From W0P28-013 sp051878315 (GTDB taxonomy: Bacteria > Bacteroidota > Bacteroidia > Bacteroidales > Paludibacteraceae): DNA of 64,000 nucleotides. The notes under the pieces were generated by a model, which was not told the origin of the DNA, did no database searches, and saw nothing but the letters and a program-made list of their open reading frames with translations. Every line of letters starts with the position of its first letter. Within the stretch, counting starts at the first letter, position 1. The DNA is taken from NCBI GenBank assembly GCA_051878315.1, contig JBJEJW010000007.1, positions 1 to 64,000 of the forward strand, written 5' to 3'. The translations under genes and the position numbers were made by a program. Positions 7,953-17,322 of the stretch are shown here, one piece after another.

Positions 7953-8160
7953 TTTCAACCCTACCCTGCTACGCAGGACTCCCCTTAAAAAGGGGAGAAC
8001 ACGCGATAAACCACATTAGCGCAAAACTGTCCCCTTTACAAGGGGACGAGAAAAACGAAGTTTTTCGGGCGGGGTTCAAACGAAAACAACGAAAATAACG
8101 AAAAATACGAAAACAACGCAAACTACGCCTACTCTCCCCCTTCAGGGGGTCGGGGGGCTT
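7953..8160 (+). repeat. Dispersed ~208-bp intergenic repeat, copy 2
   Basis: Matches 1697-1904 (see there). This copy fills most of the gap between the 7244 gene and the large surface protein gene at 8194. It ends with CTCTCCCCCTTCAGGGGG and GGGGGGCTTTGGGA, 30-40 nt before the start codon. Confidence 0.7.
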
Positions 8161-8193
8161 TGGGAACAAAAACAACAAACAAAAACTAACAAT

Positions 8194-11100
8194 ATGAATA
8201 CATTTAAAAAATTCGGATTAACCTGTTTAGTGGCCATCATCGGCTGGGGAACGGCTGCGGCAGCAACGCACGAGGTAACATTTACCGGCTGTACTAGTTC
8301 TACAAACTTGACTTTTAGCGAAAGCCCAGCAAGTACCACGGCATGGTCTGGAAGCGGCGCAAAAACGTGGGGGACTTCTAACAGTTGCTTACGTATTGAT
8401 TTTCACCAAAACTTCGCCACCGGCTATGTAACCTGCAGCCAATATCCCAACACATGGCGTGTTACAGGCGTAGAAATCGTATCAAGCGATTACGATTTGA
8501 ACACGGTTGATATTAACGTCAATGGCACATCTTTCACCAAAAGCAGCCTATTAATAGCCACAGGAAGTGCGGATCCACAAGCTGCAAACACTGACAATAG
8601 AATCACCATTACATTTAATGGCGGACAAGATAAATATATAGAAATATCGAAAATTATCATTACCTACGAAAGCGTTTCCGCTGCACCGGTGCTTACGTAC
8701 ACTTCTAACAAAGAAGCGGGCGACAACGAAGCAAGTCCGCATTCGTATAATTCGACCATTCCGACACAAGAAAACGTTTACAGCGACCAAACACTCTATA
8801 CCAAAGATGGCACTAAATTAACCACCGCCCTCTCCAGCGGTTTATTCGCTTTGTGGGAAACGGATTATACAGTAGTTTCTGATGCTATTACCAGTGTAAC
8901 AATAAACAACGATGCTAATATTTTCACGGTTTATTTCGACCAAAGCAAACTAACCAACTGTCACACATACATTCTTGTCGCAACGGCACCATATAACGAA
9001 AATGGTGTAGCAGCCGTTGGTACTTCGCTGCAATGGTACTTCAGCACGCCCACCATCACCGCAAGCGACCTCTCCATCACCGGCACAACAACATTTTTGA
9101 CAAATAGCACATTCGATCACAGCGACTGGGTTATCACCAAAGGCGGCACCGACATCACAGCACAATGTACCAACTTCAGTAACCCGAACATGACTACCGC
9201 CGGCACCCCAGACGTAACCTTCGACTACGCCGGCTGTACCATCACCACGACAATCACCGTCAAGGCGCGCGAAACCTACACGCTGACGTGGAAAAACCTT
9301 GTAACCGGCGAAGCCGACATTGTAACCAATGTTACCGAAGGCAACACCGTCGGCACACTGCCCACACCGGCAACAACCACGATTACCACCGATTGCGGCG
9401 AGAAACGTTTTGTCGGTTGGACAACGACCGAAATCGTCGGTTCGCAGGACGAAGCCCCCACACTCGTACAGAGTTCGGCCATACCTACTGCCGACCGCAC
9501 CCTCTATGCCGTATATGCCGATGCAACGGGCAGCAGCGGCGACACGTGGGAAAAGATAACCTCCACCGCACAGTTGGAAGCCGGCAAAACCTATCTGATA
9601 GGCAACACCGACGGTACTTACGTTATGGGTGACGCAGCCTCCAGCAATAATAACTTCTCGCAAGTTGTTGCCACAAACAGCGACAACACCATTACGCCTG
9701 CAAGCGGCTACAACGCCGTGGTATTGGGCGGCACGACCGATGCTTGGACACTGCAACTCGCAGGCAGCGACTACTATCTCTACGCCGCATCATCAAGCAG
9801 CAACTACTTAAGAGCACGCGCCGGCAACGACGATGGCAACAGCCAATGGGCTATCGCCATAACTGACGGTGAAGCCACCGTTACAGCCCAAGGCAGCAAC
9901 ACACACAACATACTGCGCTACAACACGAGCTCAAAATTATTCTCGTGCTACACCAGCGGCCAAAATCCTGTTAGTTTCTACATCAACACGGGCGGTGGCA
10001 CAGGCTTCATCACCAAATGTACCTGTACAGCGTTGAGCACGCCTACCGGCTTATCGGCAGCAGATGCTGACGGCTCATCGGTTACCCTCTCGTGGACGGC
10101 CGTAACGGGCGCCACCTCGTACCTCGTTGAGTACAGTAACGACGGCGGCACCACGTGGAGTAGTGTAGAATGCAGCGGCACTCCCTACAAACTGACGGGA
10201 CTCAACAAAAGCACCACCTACACATGGCGCATCGTGGCCTTGAGCAACGATGGCACGCACTGCGTGAAATCGACAGCATCGGCCACAAGCACTTTCACTA
10301 CCACCAGCAACTGCGCTTGGCAAATCAACTACCAACCGACAGCAGGTGCCACAACTTGGAGCGAAGCCAACTGTTTCAGCCAAGTGGGCAGCACTGAGGA
10401 ATGGCAACTCGCCGACTTCACCCTGCCGGCAAGCGGTTGCCAATTCTGGGTTGGCCCTGGAGCTTGGGGCACATACAGTAATACCGTTGCTTTCGACGGC
10501 AATCTGACCTTTGCGGCTCTGCAAGGTACAACTTGCAGTAAACCGTACCCCGGCGAAAACGCCGTAGGCACACTACGCATCTACAGCAATAGCACTGTCG
10601 CCAACTACTACGTCGGGTTCATGCCCACCTACCAAATAGCTTACGGGCTCCAAGGTAGCGATTGGACACATCTGCCGTTTGCGTATGTCAGCGGCAACAC
10701 ATACGAAACCGCCCTTACCGAAGCACCAAGCGGCTATTGGGATAACAGCAACTACCAATTCTACGTCGGCGCGAAAAACGCCGATGGCGGCACCAACTGG
10801 ATAAGCGGCAAAAGCAACACCGTGGCCATGCAAACCATGGGCGGGTTGAGCAGCACTAACCTCGGCGGCGCGAAAGGCGTGTACCGCATCTACGACAACT
10901 CGTGCGACCTGAACTGGTACTGCGCTTTCATACCCTATTATAACATCGTGTACTACGCCGCCGACAACACCACCGTTTACCAAACATCGGACTACATTGC
11001 ATCAGACGCAGGTGCGGCCGCTCTCGCCATCAACGTATTGAGCAACGGCCCTGCCAAAGAGGGCTACCGCTTCATAGGTTGGTCGCACACCGCCGGCAGT

Positions 11101-11991
11101 GCAACAACAGATGTTTTACCGGGAGGCAGTTACACACTATGGCAATGCAACGATCCGTTGTATCCTGTTTATATCCAACAAGTTACACTCAGTTACAACA
11201 CCAACGGCGGTGTTAGCATTTGCGAAGCCACCACCATCGACATCAACACCTCGACAACGGTTTGTGCCGACGACCCCACACGCGACGGCTACAAATTCAA
11301 CGGTTGGAACACGGCACAAGATGGTACCGGCACGGGCTACGCCCCCGGAGCAAGCATCACCCTGAGCGCAAGCGTTACACTCTACGCACAGTGGCTGCCT
11401 TACATCAAAGCCTACTACGACAAGACCAACATCACCTTTGCCGACGGTTGCGACAGCGATGATAAGCAAGTAATCCCGGGCGACGTGATAACCCTGTGCG
11501 GCGCACCAACATCGCCATTCGGCTACACTTTCGAGAACTGGGATATCAATGGCACATCATACGCCGCAGGCGCAACGTACACCGTTATCGGTACCGAACT
11601 CGAAATTAAAATCACGCCGGTATGGGATACGCCTATGCACGATTTCATATTCATTAACCAAGGTGCAGGCACGACACAAGAAGTAACAGTGGCCACCATC
11701 AGCGGTGCTGAAGGCGCGTACATCACTGCGCCGGCATCGTGCGGCACCGTGCCCACCAACTGCGAAGGCAAAGTCTTTGTCGGCTGGTTGCGCGGCACCT
11801 ACGATGGCACTCTCGACGGCACCGAAGGCGTGAACAACCCCGAGCAACTGATAGAAAAAGCCAAAGAACAAAGCGGCAGTAGCGATGTATTCTTTGCAAC
11901 AGCCGGCGAACGCATCAAAGTGGCTGACCAAACAGCCGGCGATCCCGAAAATTGGGGCAAATGGTACGCCGTATTTGCCGTACCGGAATAA
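8194..11991 (+). CDS. Large secreted surface protein with FN3 and InlB-type (Listeria-Bacteroides) repeats
   Basis: A 1265-residue protein with a signal peptide (FGLTCLVAIIGWGTAAAA). The first segment (to about residue 165) resembles the small secreted protein at 2831 and ends in IITYES. Residues about 360-445 form a beta repeat ending in TLYAVYAD. Residues 450-605 match the N-terminal domain of the 3423 protein. Residues about 614-700 are a fibronectin type III domain (LSWTAVTGATSYLVEYS). InlB-type repeats occur near 940-1068 (GYKFNGWNTAQDGTGTGYAP). The architecture suggests a surface adhesin or carbohydrate-contacting protein. No T9SS sorting domain is visible: the protein stops at WYAVFAVPE, right after a repeat unit, so it may be truncated or exported differently. 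Confidence 0.85.
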   Translation: MNTFKKFGLTCLVAIIGWGTAAAATHEVTFTGCTSSTNLTFSESPASTTAWSGSGAKTWGTSNSCLRIDFHQNFATGYVTCSQYPNTWRVTGVEIVSSDYDLNTVDINVNGTSFTKSSLLIATGSADPQAANTDNRITITFNGGQDKYIEISKIIITYESVSAAPVLTYTSNKEAGDNEASPHSYNSTIPTQENVYSDQTLYTKDGTKLTTALSSGLFALWETDYTVVSDAITSVTINNDANIFTVYFDQSKLTNCHTYILVATAPYNENGVAAVGTSLQWYFSTPTITASDLSITGTTTFLTNSTFDHSDWVITKGGTDITAQCTNFSNPNMTTAGTPDVTFDYAGCTITTTITVKARETYTLTWKNLVTGEADIVTNVTEGNTVGTLPTPATTTITTDCGEKRFVGWTTTEIVGSQDEAPTLVQSSAIPTADRTLYAVYADATGSSGDTWEKITSTAQLEAGKTYLIGNTDGTYVMGDAASSNNNFSQVVATNSDNTITPASGYNAVVLGGTTDAWTLQLAGSDYYLYAASSSSNYLRARAGNDDGNSQWAIAITDGEATVTAQGSNTHNILRYNTSSKLFSCYTSGQNPVSFYINTGGGTGFITKCTCTALSTPTGLSAADADGSSVTLSWTAVTGATSYLVEYSNDGGTTWSSVECSGTPYKLTGLNKSTTYTWRIVALSNDGTHCVKSTASATSTFTTTSNCAWQINYQPTAGATTWSEANCFSQVGSTEEWQLADFTLPASGCQFWVGPGAWGTYSNTVAFDGNLTFAALQGTTCSKPYPGENAVGTLRIYSNSTVANYYVGFMPTYQIAYGLQGSDWTHLPFAYVSGNTYETALTEAPSGYWDNSNYQFYVGAKNADGGTNWISGKSNTVAMQTMGGLSSTNLGGAKGVYRIYDNSCDLNWYCAFIPYYNIVYYAADNTTVYQTSDYIASDAGAAALAINVLSNGPAKEGYRFIGWSHTAGSATTDVLPGGSYTLWQCNDPLYPVYIQQVTLSYNTNGGVSICEATTIDINTSTTVCADDPTRDGYKFNGWNTAQDGTGTGYAPGASITLSASVTLYAQWLPYIKAYYDKTNITFADGCDSDDKQVIPGDVITLCGAPTSPFGYTFENWDINGTSYAAGATYTVIGTELEIKITPVWDTPMHDFIFINQGAGTTQEVTVATISGAEGAYITAPASCGTVPTNCEGKVFVGWLRGTYDGTLDGTEGVNNPEQLIEKAKEQSGSSDVFFATAGERIKVADQTAGDPENWGKWYAVFAVPE

Positions 11992-12033
11992 TGTTACCTC
12001 ATTTTTACCATAATCATAATAATTTTTTGTTGA

Positions 12034-12069
12034 GTTGCGGGCGCTGCGATAGCGGTCGCAACTTTTTTT
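12034..12069 (+). terminator. Rho-independent terminator after the 8194 gene
   Basis: GTTGCG at 12034 pairs with CGCAAC at 12057-12062, with an inner CGCT/AGCG pairing, followed by a run of seven T. It lies 43 nt past the stop codon. Confidence 0.7.
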
Positions 12070-12184
12070 ATCAGCCACACAGCCTCCTTTAGTCTGCCCT
12101 ACCGCAGGCAGATCGATGCGTCCCTACATAAAACTCTGCAACTTTGAAACTCCGAAACTTTCCAACTATTTTGCACTCATCCGT

Positions 12185-12215
12185 TTTGCACTTTGCACTA
12201 TTTATAGTATCTTTG
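12185..12215 (+). promoter_or_regulatory. Bacteroidetes-type promoter for ddl
   Basis: TTTG at 12185-12188, then 19 nt, then TATCTTTG at 12208-12215. This matches the -33/-7 consensus (TTTG-N19-TAnnTTTG) and lies 32 nt before the ddl ATG. The partial GTAGGGACGCA repeat core (reverse orientation, 12116-12126) lies just upstream and marks the right edge of the repeat-rich region. Confidence 0.75.
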
Positions 12216-12247
12216 CAGCCGATTATCAAAAAACGTATACTTAACCA

Positions 12248-13237
12248 ATGAAACCAACCATAGCAATCGTGGCAGGCGGCGATTCGTCGGAATGGCAAGT
12301 GTCACTACGTAGTGCCGCCGGTCTGAACAACTTTATCGACAGCGAAAAATACACCAAATACATCGTAACAATTGTAGGCAAGCGCTGGCAAGTCGAATTG
12401 CCCGATGGTCGCAAACTGCCTATCGACAAAAACGACTTCTCGTTCACACTCGACGGCACAAAAATCACTTTCGATTTTGCTTACATCACCATTCACGGCA
12501 CACCCGGCGAAAACGGTATTCTACAAGGCTATTTCCGTCTGATGGGCATACCATTCTCGTGTTGCGACGTATTGGCAGCTGCACTCACATTCGACAAATA
12601 TCCATGCAACCAATATCTGAAAAGTTTCGGCATCAATGTCGCCAAATCCCTATGGCTGCACCGTGGCGATACGGTCAATGTGGTCGATATTGTTAAAGAA
12701 ATCGGATTGCCCTGTTTCATAAAACCGTGCGACGGCGGCAGTAGTTTCGGCGTTACCAAAGCCAAACAAATATCGGATATTATACCGGCTATCGAAAAAG
12801 CCTTTGCCGAAGGCTCCGAAGTGATGGTCGAAGCGCTGATGACAGGCACCGAAGTAACCTGCGGCATGTATCGCACACGCGACAAAGAAGAGGTTTTCCC
12901 CATCACCGAAGTGGTTACCGACAACGAATTTTTCGACTACGATGCCAAATACAACGGCCAAGTACAAGAAATAACTCCCGCACGCATCCCCGCCGCATGG
13001 ACAAAAGCCATACAAGACGAAACGCGGAAAATCTACACAGCCATCAACGCCAAAGGCATCATTCGTGTCGATTATATCATTGAGCCATCGGGCAAAATCA
13101 ACCTGCTCGAAGTAAACACCACGCCGGGAATGACCGCCACGAGTTTCATACCGCAACAAATACGCGCCGCCGGTCTCGACATTCAACACGTAATGACCGA
13201 CATCATCGAAAACGAACTTACCTCCAACGATAGATAA
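12248..13237 (+). CDS. ddl: D-alanine--D-alanine ligase
   Basis: This 329-residue ATP-grasp enzyme joins two D-alanines in the cytoplasm for peptidoglycan precursor synthesis. The N-terminal substrate motif appears as GGDSSEWQVSLRSA (about residues 10-23), the ATP-grasp strand as LPCFIKPCDGGSSFGV (about 155-170), and the metal and substrate end as LLEVNTTPGMT (about 285-295). Length is usual for the family. It is a monocistronic gene under its own promoter and is the first core gene after the accessory region. No key residue appears to be missing. Confidence 0.95.
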   Translation: MKPTIAIVAGGDSSEWQVSLRSAAGLNNFIDSEKYTKYIVTIVGKRWQVELPDGRKLPIDKNDFSFTLDGTKITFDFAYITIHGTPGENGILQGYFRLMGIPFSCCDVLAAALTFDKYPCNQYLKSFGINVAKSLWLHRGDTVNVVDIVKEIGLPCFIKPCDGGSSFGVTKAKQISDIIPAIEKAFAEGSEVMVEALMTGTEVTCGMYRTRDKEEVFPITEVVTDNEFFDYDAKYNGQVQEITPARIPAAWTKAIQDETRKIYTAINAKGIIRVDYIIEPSGKINLLEVNTTPGMTATSFIPQQIRAAGLDIQHVMTDIIENELTSNDR

Positions 13238-13432
13238 ACCGTAACACACGCTAACAGCACATGGCCGAACTCGGCCGACACCATAAGGGCGCATTTATCT
13301 GTAATGCGTCCTTATTTTTAGTTAAATTAAAATAAAGTTAGTTAAAAATCAACCATTTATTATGGCGAATAGGTAAATTGTAAGAAAAAATGACTATCTT
13401 CGCAGCGGTAACATTGTGAAACTCAGAGAATC

Positions 13433-14389
13433 GTGCAAAAGTACATCGAACAACACCTGCAACACCTCGATTGGGACATCGTTCCGCAACAACTTTATCA
13501 CCCCATCGGCTACGCACTCGAGAGCGGAGGTAAACGCATTCGCCCGCAATTAGTGCTGATGGGCTGCGAACTTTTCGGCGGTACACGCGACACGGCACTG
13601 CCGGCGGCATTGGCCATCGAAGTGTTTCACAATTTCACGCTGCTGCACGACGACATCATGGATCACGCCGACATGCGGCGCGGGCGACTCACCGTACATC
13701 GCAAATGGGACGACAATACAGCCATTCTCAGTGGCGACGCCATGATGATAAAAGCCTACGAATTTTTGGAACAACTGCCCGAAAAACACCTTGTCAAAAT
13801 ATTGCCATTATTCACAAAAACTGCGCTGCAAGTATGTGAAGGTCAACAATTTGACATCAACATGGAAAACAGCGACGAAGCCACATCGGACGAATATTTC
13901 GAGATGATTCGCCTAAAAACTGCCGTATTGCTGGCCGCAGCACTAAAAATGGGAGCCATCGTGGCCGGCGCCAACGACACCGATGCACAACTGCTCTACG
14001 ATTTCGGCATCGACATCGGCATTGCATTCCAATTGCGCGACGACTATTTAGACACATTTGGCAATGCCGAAACATTCGGGAAACGCATCGGCGGCGATAT
14101 TCTCTGTGGCAAAAAGACCTTTCTGCTCATCGCTGCACTCAACAATGCCGACGACACACAACGCCAAAAACTCAAACAAACCATCGCCGACAAGCAAATG
14201 AACGATGAGCAAAAAATCGCTCTCGTAACACAACTTTATCAACAGCTCGAGGCTGATAAGGCGTGCGAAAAAGCCATAAACGAACGTTATCAACAAGCGT
14301 TGGATCATTTACAACGCATCGCATGCCACAAAAACGACAAAGAACCACTGGCCACTTTGGCCGCCAAACTAATGGGACGAAATATCTGA
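13433..14389 (+). CDS. Polyprenyl (trans-isoprenyl) diphosphate synthase
   Basis: A 318-residue all-helical prenyltransferase. The first aspartate-rich motif is LLHDDIMDHADMRRG (about residues 78-92) and the second is QLRDDYLD (about 200-207). These bind the Mg-diphosphates of the allylic and isopentenyl substrates. The product is probably the long side chain of menaquinone or the undecaprenyl precursor; chain length cannot be read securely. The best start is the GTG at 13433, since no ATG lies near the N-terminal motif. A TATCTTCG box at 13395-13402 may be the -7 element. Confidence 0.92.
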   Translation: MQKYIEQHLQHLDWDIVPQQLYHPIGYALESGGKRIRPQLVLMGCELFGGTRDTALPAALAIEVFHNFTLLHDDIMDHADMRRGRLTVHRKWDDNTAILSGDAMMIKAYEFLEQLPEKHLVKILPLFTKTALQVCEGQQFDINMENSDEATSDEYFEMIRLKTAVLLAAALKMGAIVAGANDTDAQLLYDFGIDIGIAFQLRDDYLDTFGNAETFGKRIGGDILCGKKTFLLIAALNNADDTQRQKLKQTIADKQMNDEQKIALVTQLYQQLEADKACEKAINERYQQALDHLQRIACHKNDKEPLATLAAKLMGRNI

Positions 14390-14424
14390 TAATTTCAAAT
14401 ATTAACCTTAAAAACACACATACC

Positions 14425-15135
14425 ATGCCCTATCGTCGCCTACCAAACACCGATCAAGCGCGATTACGCGCTTTGGAACGCATTGCCGACATTGATGAAG
14501 CACTGCCGGATTTGCCATTGTCGTACAAACAACTGAACGATGCACGTACATCGTACCCTTTGTTTTTAAATTTGGTACAGTTGTACAATCAAACATTTGA
14601 GCATCAGGTCAATGCAAACAAAAAATATCAGCAGATTGTGCGCAACGCCCGTCTCTATATTTCGCATTTTATACAAGTATTGAATTTGGCTGTGATCCGC
14701 GGCGAAATCAAAAAAGAGCACAAACTGTTCTACAAATTAAACCCTGACAGTTTTACACTGCCCGATTTGACAAACGAGCAAGCCATCACCGAATGGGGAC
14801 GCAATATCATCGACGGCGAGAACGAACGTATGCGCCATGGCGGAGCACCACTGCAAAATCCCTCTATCGCAAAAGTAAAAGTGCATTACGACATTTTCAA
14901 AGAATATAAAAATAGTCAAAAAGTACACCAAAGCAGCACGGCTCGCAACCTCGAAAACGTGATTGAGATGCGTAAAAAAATCGACATTTTAATTCGCGAT
15001 ATTTGGGATTCGATAGAAAAAAGTTATGCAGGACAACCGCCATACAAACGCTGGAAAGCCTGCTCCGATTGCGGCATCGTGTACTATCTGCGCAAAGGCG
15101 AAGAACCATTAACCCCCGAAAGCGACATTGCCTAA
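14425..15135 (+). CDS. Conserved hypothetical protein with a C-terminal CxxC motif
   Basis: A 236-residue protein begun at the ATG at 14425, which follows an AACCTTAAAAACACACATACC leader; the frame upstream overlaps the prenyl synthase and is not used. It is rich in charged helices without signal peptide or membrane segment, so it is likely cytoplasmic. Near the C-terminus PYKRWKACSDCGIVYYLRKG contains a single CxxC, which could be half of a zinc site shared between subunits. I do not recognise the family. It lies between the prenyl synthase (35 nt away) and comEC (39 nt away) on the same strand. Confidence 0.75.
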   Translation: MPYRRLPNTDQARLRALERIADIDEALPDLPLSYKQLNDARTSYPLFLNLVQLYNQTFEHQVNANKKYQQIVRNARLYISHFIQVLNLAVIRGEIKKEHKLFYKLNPDSFTLPDLTNEQAITEWGRNIIDGENERMRHGGAPLQNPSIAKVKVHYDIFKEYKNSQKVHQSSTARNLENVIEMRKKIDILIRDIWDSIEKSYAGQPPYKRWKACSDCGIVYYLRKGEEPLTPESDIA

Positions 15136-15174
15136 GCACAACAATCCCAATCTGCCAAACATAACATTGCGCTC

Positions 15175-17223
15175 TTGAATTTCTTTGCCAAAACACCTTT
15201 TTTGCGCCTATTCGCATTTTTGGCCGTGGGCATTGTTGTGGCCGAATGTGTCGGCTACAACATGTGGGTTACCATTACTTTGGCCGTTAGCGGTTTAGCA
15301 CTGATTATCACGCCGTTCATCATTAAAAATACTACGGTTGCTTACCGATTGCGACACGCTTTCGGCATCGGTTCGGCGTGCATACTTGCTGCCATAGGCA
15401 TGCAGTTGTTACACGATTTCGACCAACGCACTACACTTGACTTCGACCAACAACAAGGCATCTACGAAGCAACTATTACAACAGCACCGATAGAAAAAGA
15501 GCGTAGCGTCATGTGTCATGCACGACTTCATAGTTTTAACGATAGTTGCGGCAAACACACCACCAATGGGAAAGTTATTTTGTATATAGCCAAAGATTCT
15601 GCCGCACTCGCACTCCGACGCGGCACAACGCTATTGGTATCGACCGCCATCGGACAACCTCATCTTAACGGCAATCCCGAAGAATTTGACTATGGTACCT
15701 ATCTACGCCGACAAGGCATCGGAGGTACGGGTTATGTCCCGACCGATGCGTGGCATTGCATTGGGCAACAGACCGATTGGTCAATACTGAGTTTGGCCGA
15801 TGCGTGTCGTAATCGGTTGCTGGATGTTTATCGTCGCATGGGCTTGTCGGGCAACGAATTCGGTATGTTAGCCGCGCTGACACTTGGCTACAAAGATGCG
15901 CTCACATCCGAATTGCGCGAAAGTTTCAGCACAACAGGCGCATCGCACGTATTGGCTGTCAGTGGATTGCATGTCGGCATCATCTATGCGGTCTTGAATT
16001 GGTTATTGTCGCTGTTCTTGCACCACAACAAACGCAACGAGCGTATCCGTTCCACGCTGATAATTGCATTTCTGTGGTTTTACGCTTTCATTACCGGTTT
16101 GTCGCCTTCGGTTATGCGTGCCACCGTGATGTTTTCATTCATGGCATTGGGTGGTATCTTCGGCCGAAAATCGCAGACGTACAATACCATTTTTCTGTCG
16201 GCATTCGTATTGCTACTCTACCGCCCGACATTACTATTTGATGTCGGTTTTCAACTTAGTTATAGTGCTGTTTTAGCCATTATCTATTTTCAGCCGCGCA
16301 TTGTCGGATTGTTATATGTCAAACATCGTGTGTTGCGATGGGCTTGGGAGTTGACCGCCGTGTCGCTGGCAGCGCAAATCGGCACCGCGCCACTATCGGT
16401 GTACTATTTTCATCAGTTTCCCAACTATTTTTTGTTGAGCAACTTTGTGGTAATTCCGGCCGCCACGCTGATATTGTACACTGCCATTTTATTGTTTGCC
16501 GTAGCGTGGATTCCGTATGTCTGTACCGCCGTAGCATGGTTGCTTAACGTCATTCTGAAATCCATGTATTTCCTCATCACCTGCATTGAAAGTTTGCCTC
16601 ATGCACTCTCGCTCGTTTGGATTGACGCATGGCAGGTGTTGTTGCTCTACATCGCTATCATAGCCTGCGGTTTTTGTTGTTACAGACTCTCGTTTAAGAG
16701 TTTAGCGACCATGTTGACCGCCATTTTAGCCATTGTCGGGCTACAACTGTGGCACAACTACACGGCACTCACTACCAACGAACTAATCGTGTTTAACCAC
16801 TCCAAAACAGTAACAATCAACAAGATAACACGCAACGAAAACCTTGTATTAACAAACGACAGCACTATCGCTCAACACACCGCAGCCGACCATTGGCAAC
16901 GACTGTCGGCACCGGCACCACATTTTGTGTGCGACACAACTTTATCGGGCAATGCATTCACATTGAACAACAAAAGGTGTTTGCTGCTCAATCGAAATTA
17001 TTTTCGCCACCTCACCACCGACCAACAACTCACTGTTGATTATCTGATTGTCAATCGCACCGTTTATCCGTCGGAAGAGTTGCTGCAGCACATACACCCA
17101 AACACGCTCATTACCACCGGCGACGTATACGCGCGCAACAATGCCAAATTTCGCGAATTATCCGTAACGCACGGCATCAACTTCTACGCCGTGAAGGAAA
17201 ACGGTGCATTACTATTGCGATAA
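15175..17223 (+). CDS. comEC: ComEC/Rec2-type DNA uptake channel
   Basis: A 682-residue membrane protein. Two to three helices at the N-terminus are followed by a soluble DUF4131-like domain (about residues 70-215), then the competence domain with about eight membrane helices (about 215-530) including SHVLAVSGLHVGIIYAV and ITGLSPSVMRATVMF. The C-terminal 150 residues correspond to the metallo-beta-lactamase-like region but lack HxHxDH, as is common in Bacteroidetes. It is predicted to form the inner-membrane channel for single-stranded DNA in natural transformation. The start is a TTG at 15175. No other competence gene is nearby. Confidence 0.88.
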   Translation: MNFFAKTPFLRLFAFLAVGIVVAECVGYNMWVTITLAVSGLALIITPFIIKNTTVAYRLRHAFGIGSACILAAIGMQLLHDFDQRTTLDFDQQQGIYEATITTAPIEKERSVMCHARLHSFNDSCGKHTTNGKVILYIAKDSAALALRRGTTLLVSTAIGQPHLNGNPEEFDYGTYLRRQGIGGTGYVPTDAWHCIGQQTDWSILSLADACRNRLLDVYRRMGLSGNEFGMLAALTLGYKDALTSELRESFSTTGASHVLAVSGLHVGIIYAVLNWLLSLFLHHNKRNERIRSTLIIAFLWFYAFITGLSPSVMRATVMFSFMALGGIFGRKSQTYNTIFLSAFVLLLYRPTLLFDVGFQLSYSAVLAIIYFQPRIVGLLYVKHRVLRWAWELTAVSLAAQIGTAPLSVYYFHQFPNYFLLSNFVVIPAATLILYTAILLFAVAWIPYVCTAVAWLLNVILKSMYFLITCIESLPHALSLVWIDAWQVLLLYIAIIACGFCCYRLSFKSLATMLTAILAIVGLQLWHNYTALTTNELIVFNHSKTVTINKITRNENLVLTNDSTIAQHTAADHWQRLSAPAPHFVCDTTLSGNAFTLNNKRCLLLNRNYFRHLTTDQQLTVDYLIVNRTVYPSEELLQHIHPNTLITTGDVYARNNAKFRELSVTHGINFYAVKENGALLLR

Positions 17224-17240
17224 AACGACATAACAAAAAA

Positions 17241-17275
17241 GTGCCGCAAGTTTCCACTTGCAGCACCCTCTTTTT
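17241..17275. terminator. Bidirectional terminator between comEC and pckA
   Basis: An 11-nt arm at 17241-17251 pairs with 17256-17266 (GTGCCGCAAGT with ACTTGCAGCAC, one mismatch) around a TTCC loop. A run of A precedes it and T-rich sequence follows. It sits between two convergent genes and can serve both. Confidence 0.75.
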
Positions 17276-17322
17276 GAGTTATGATTACAAAACACTTTTC
17301 TAGTTTTGTGCGGCTCGTCAAA

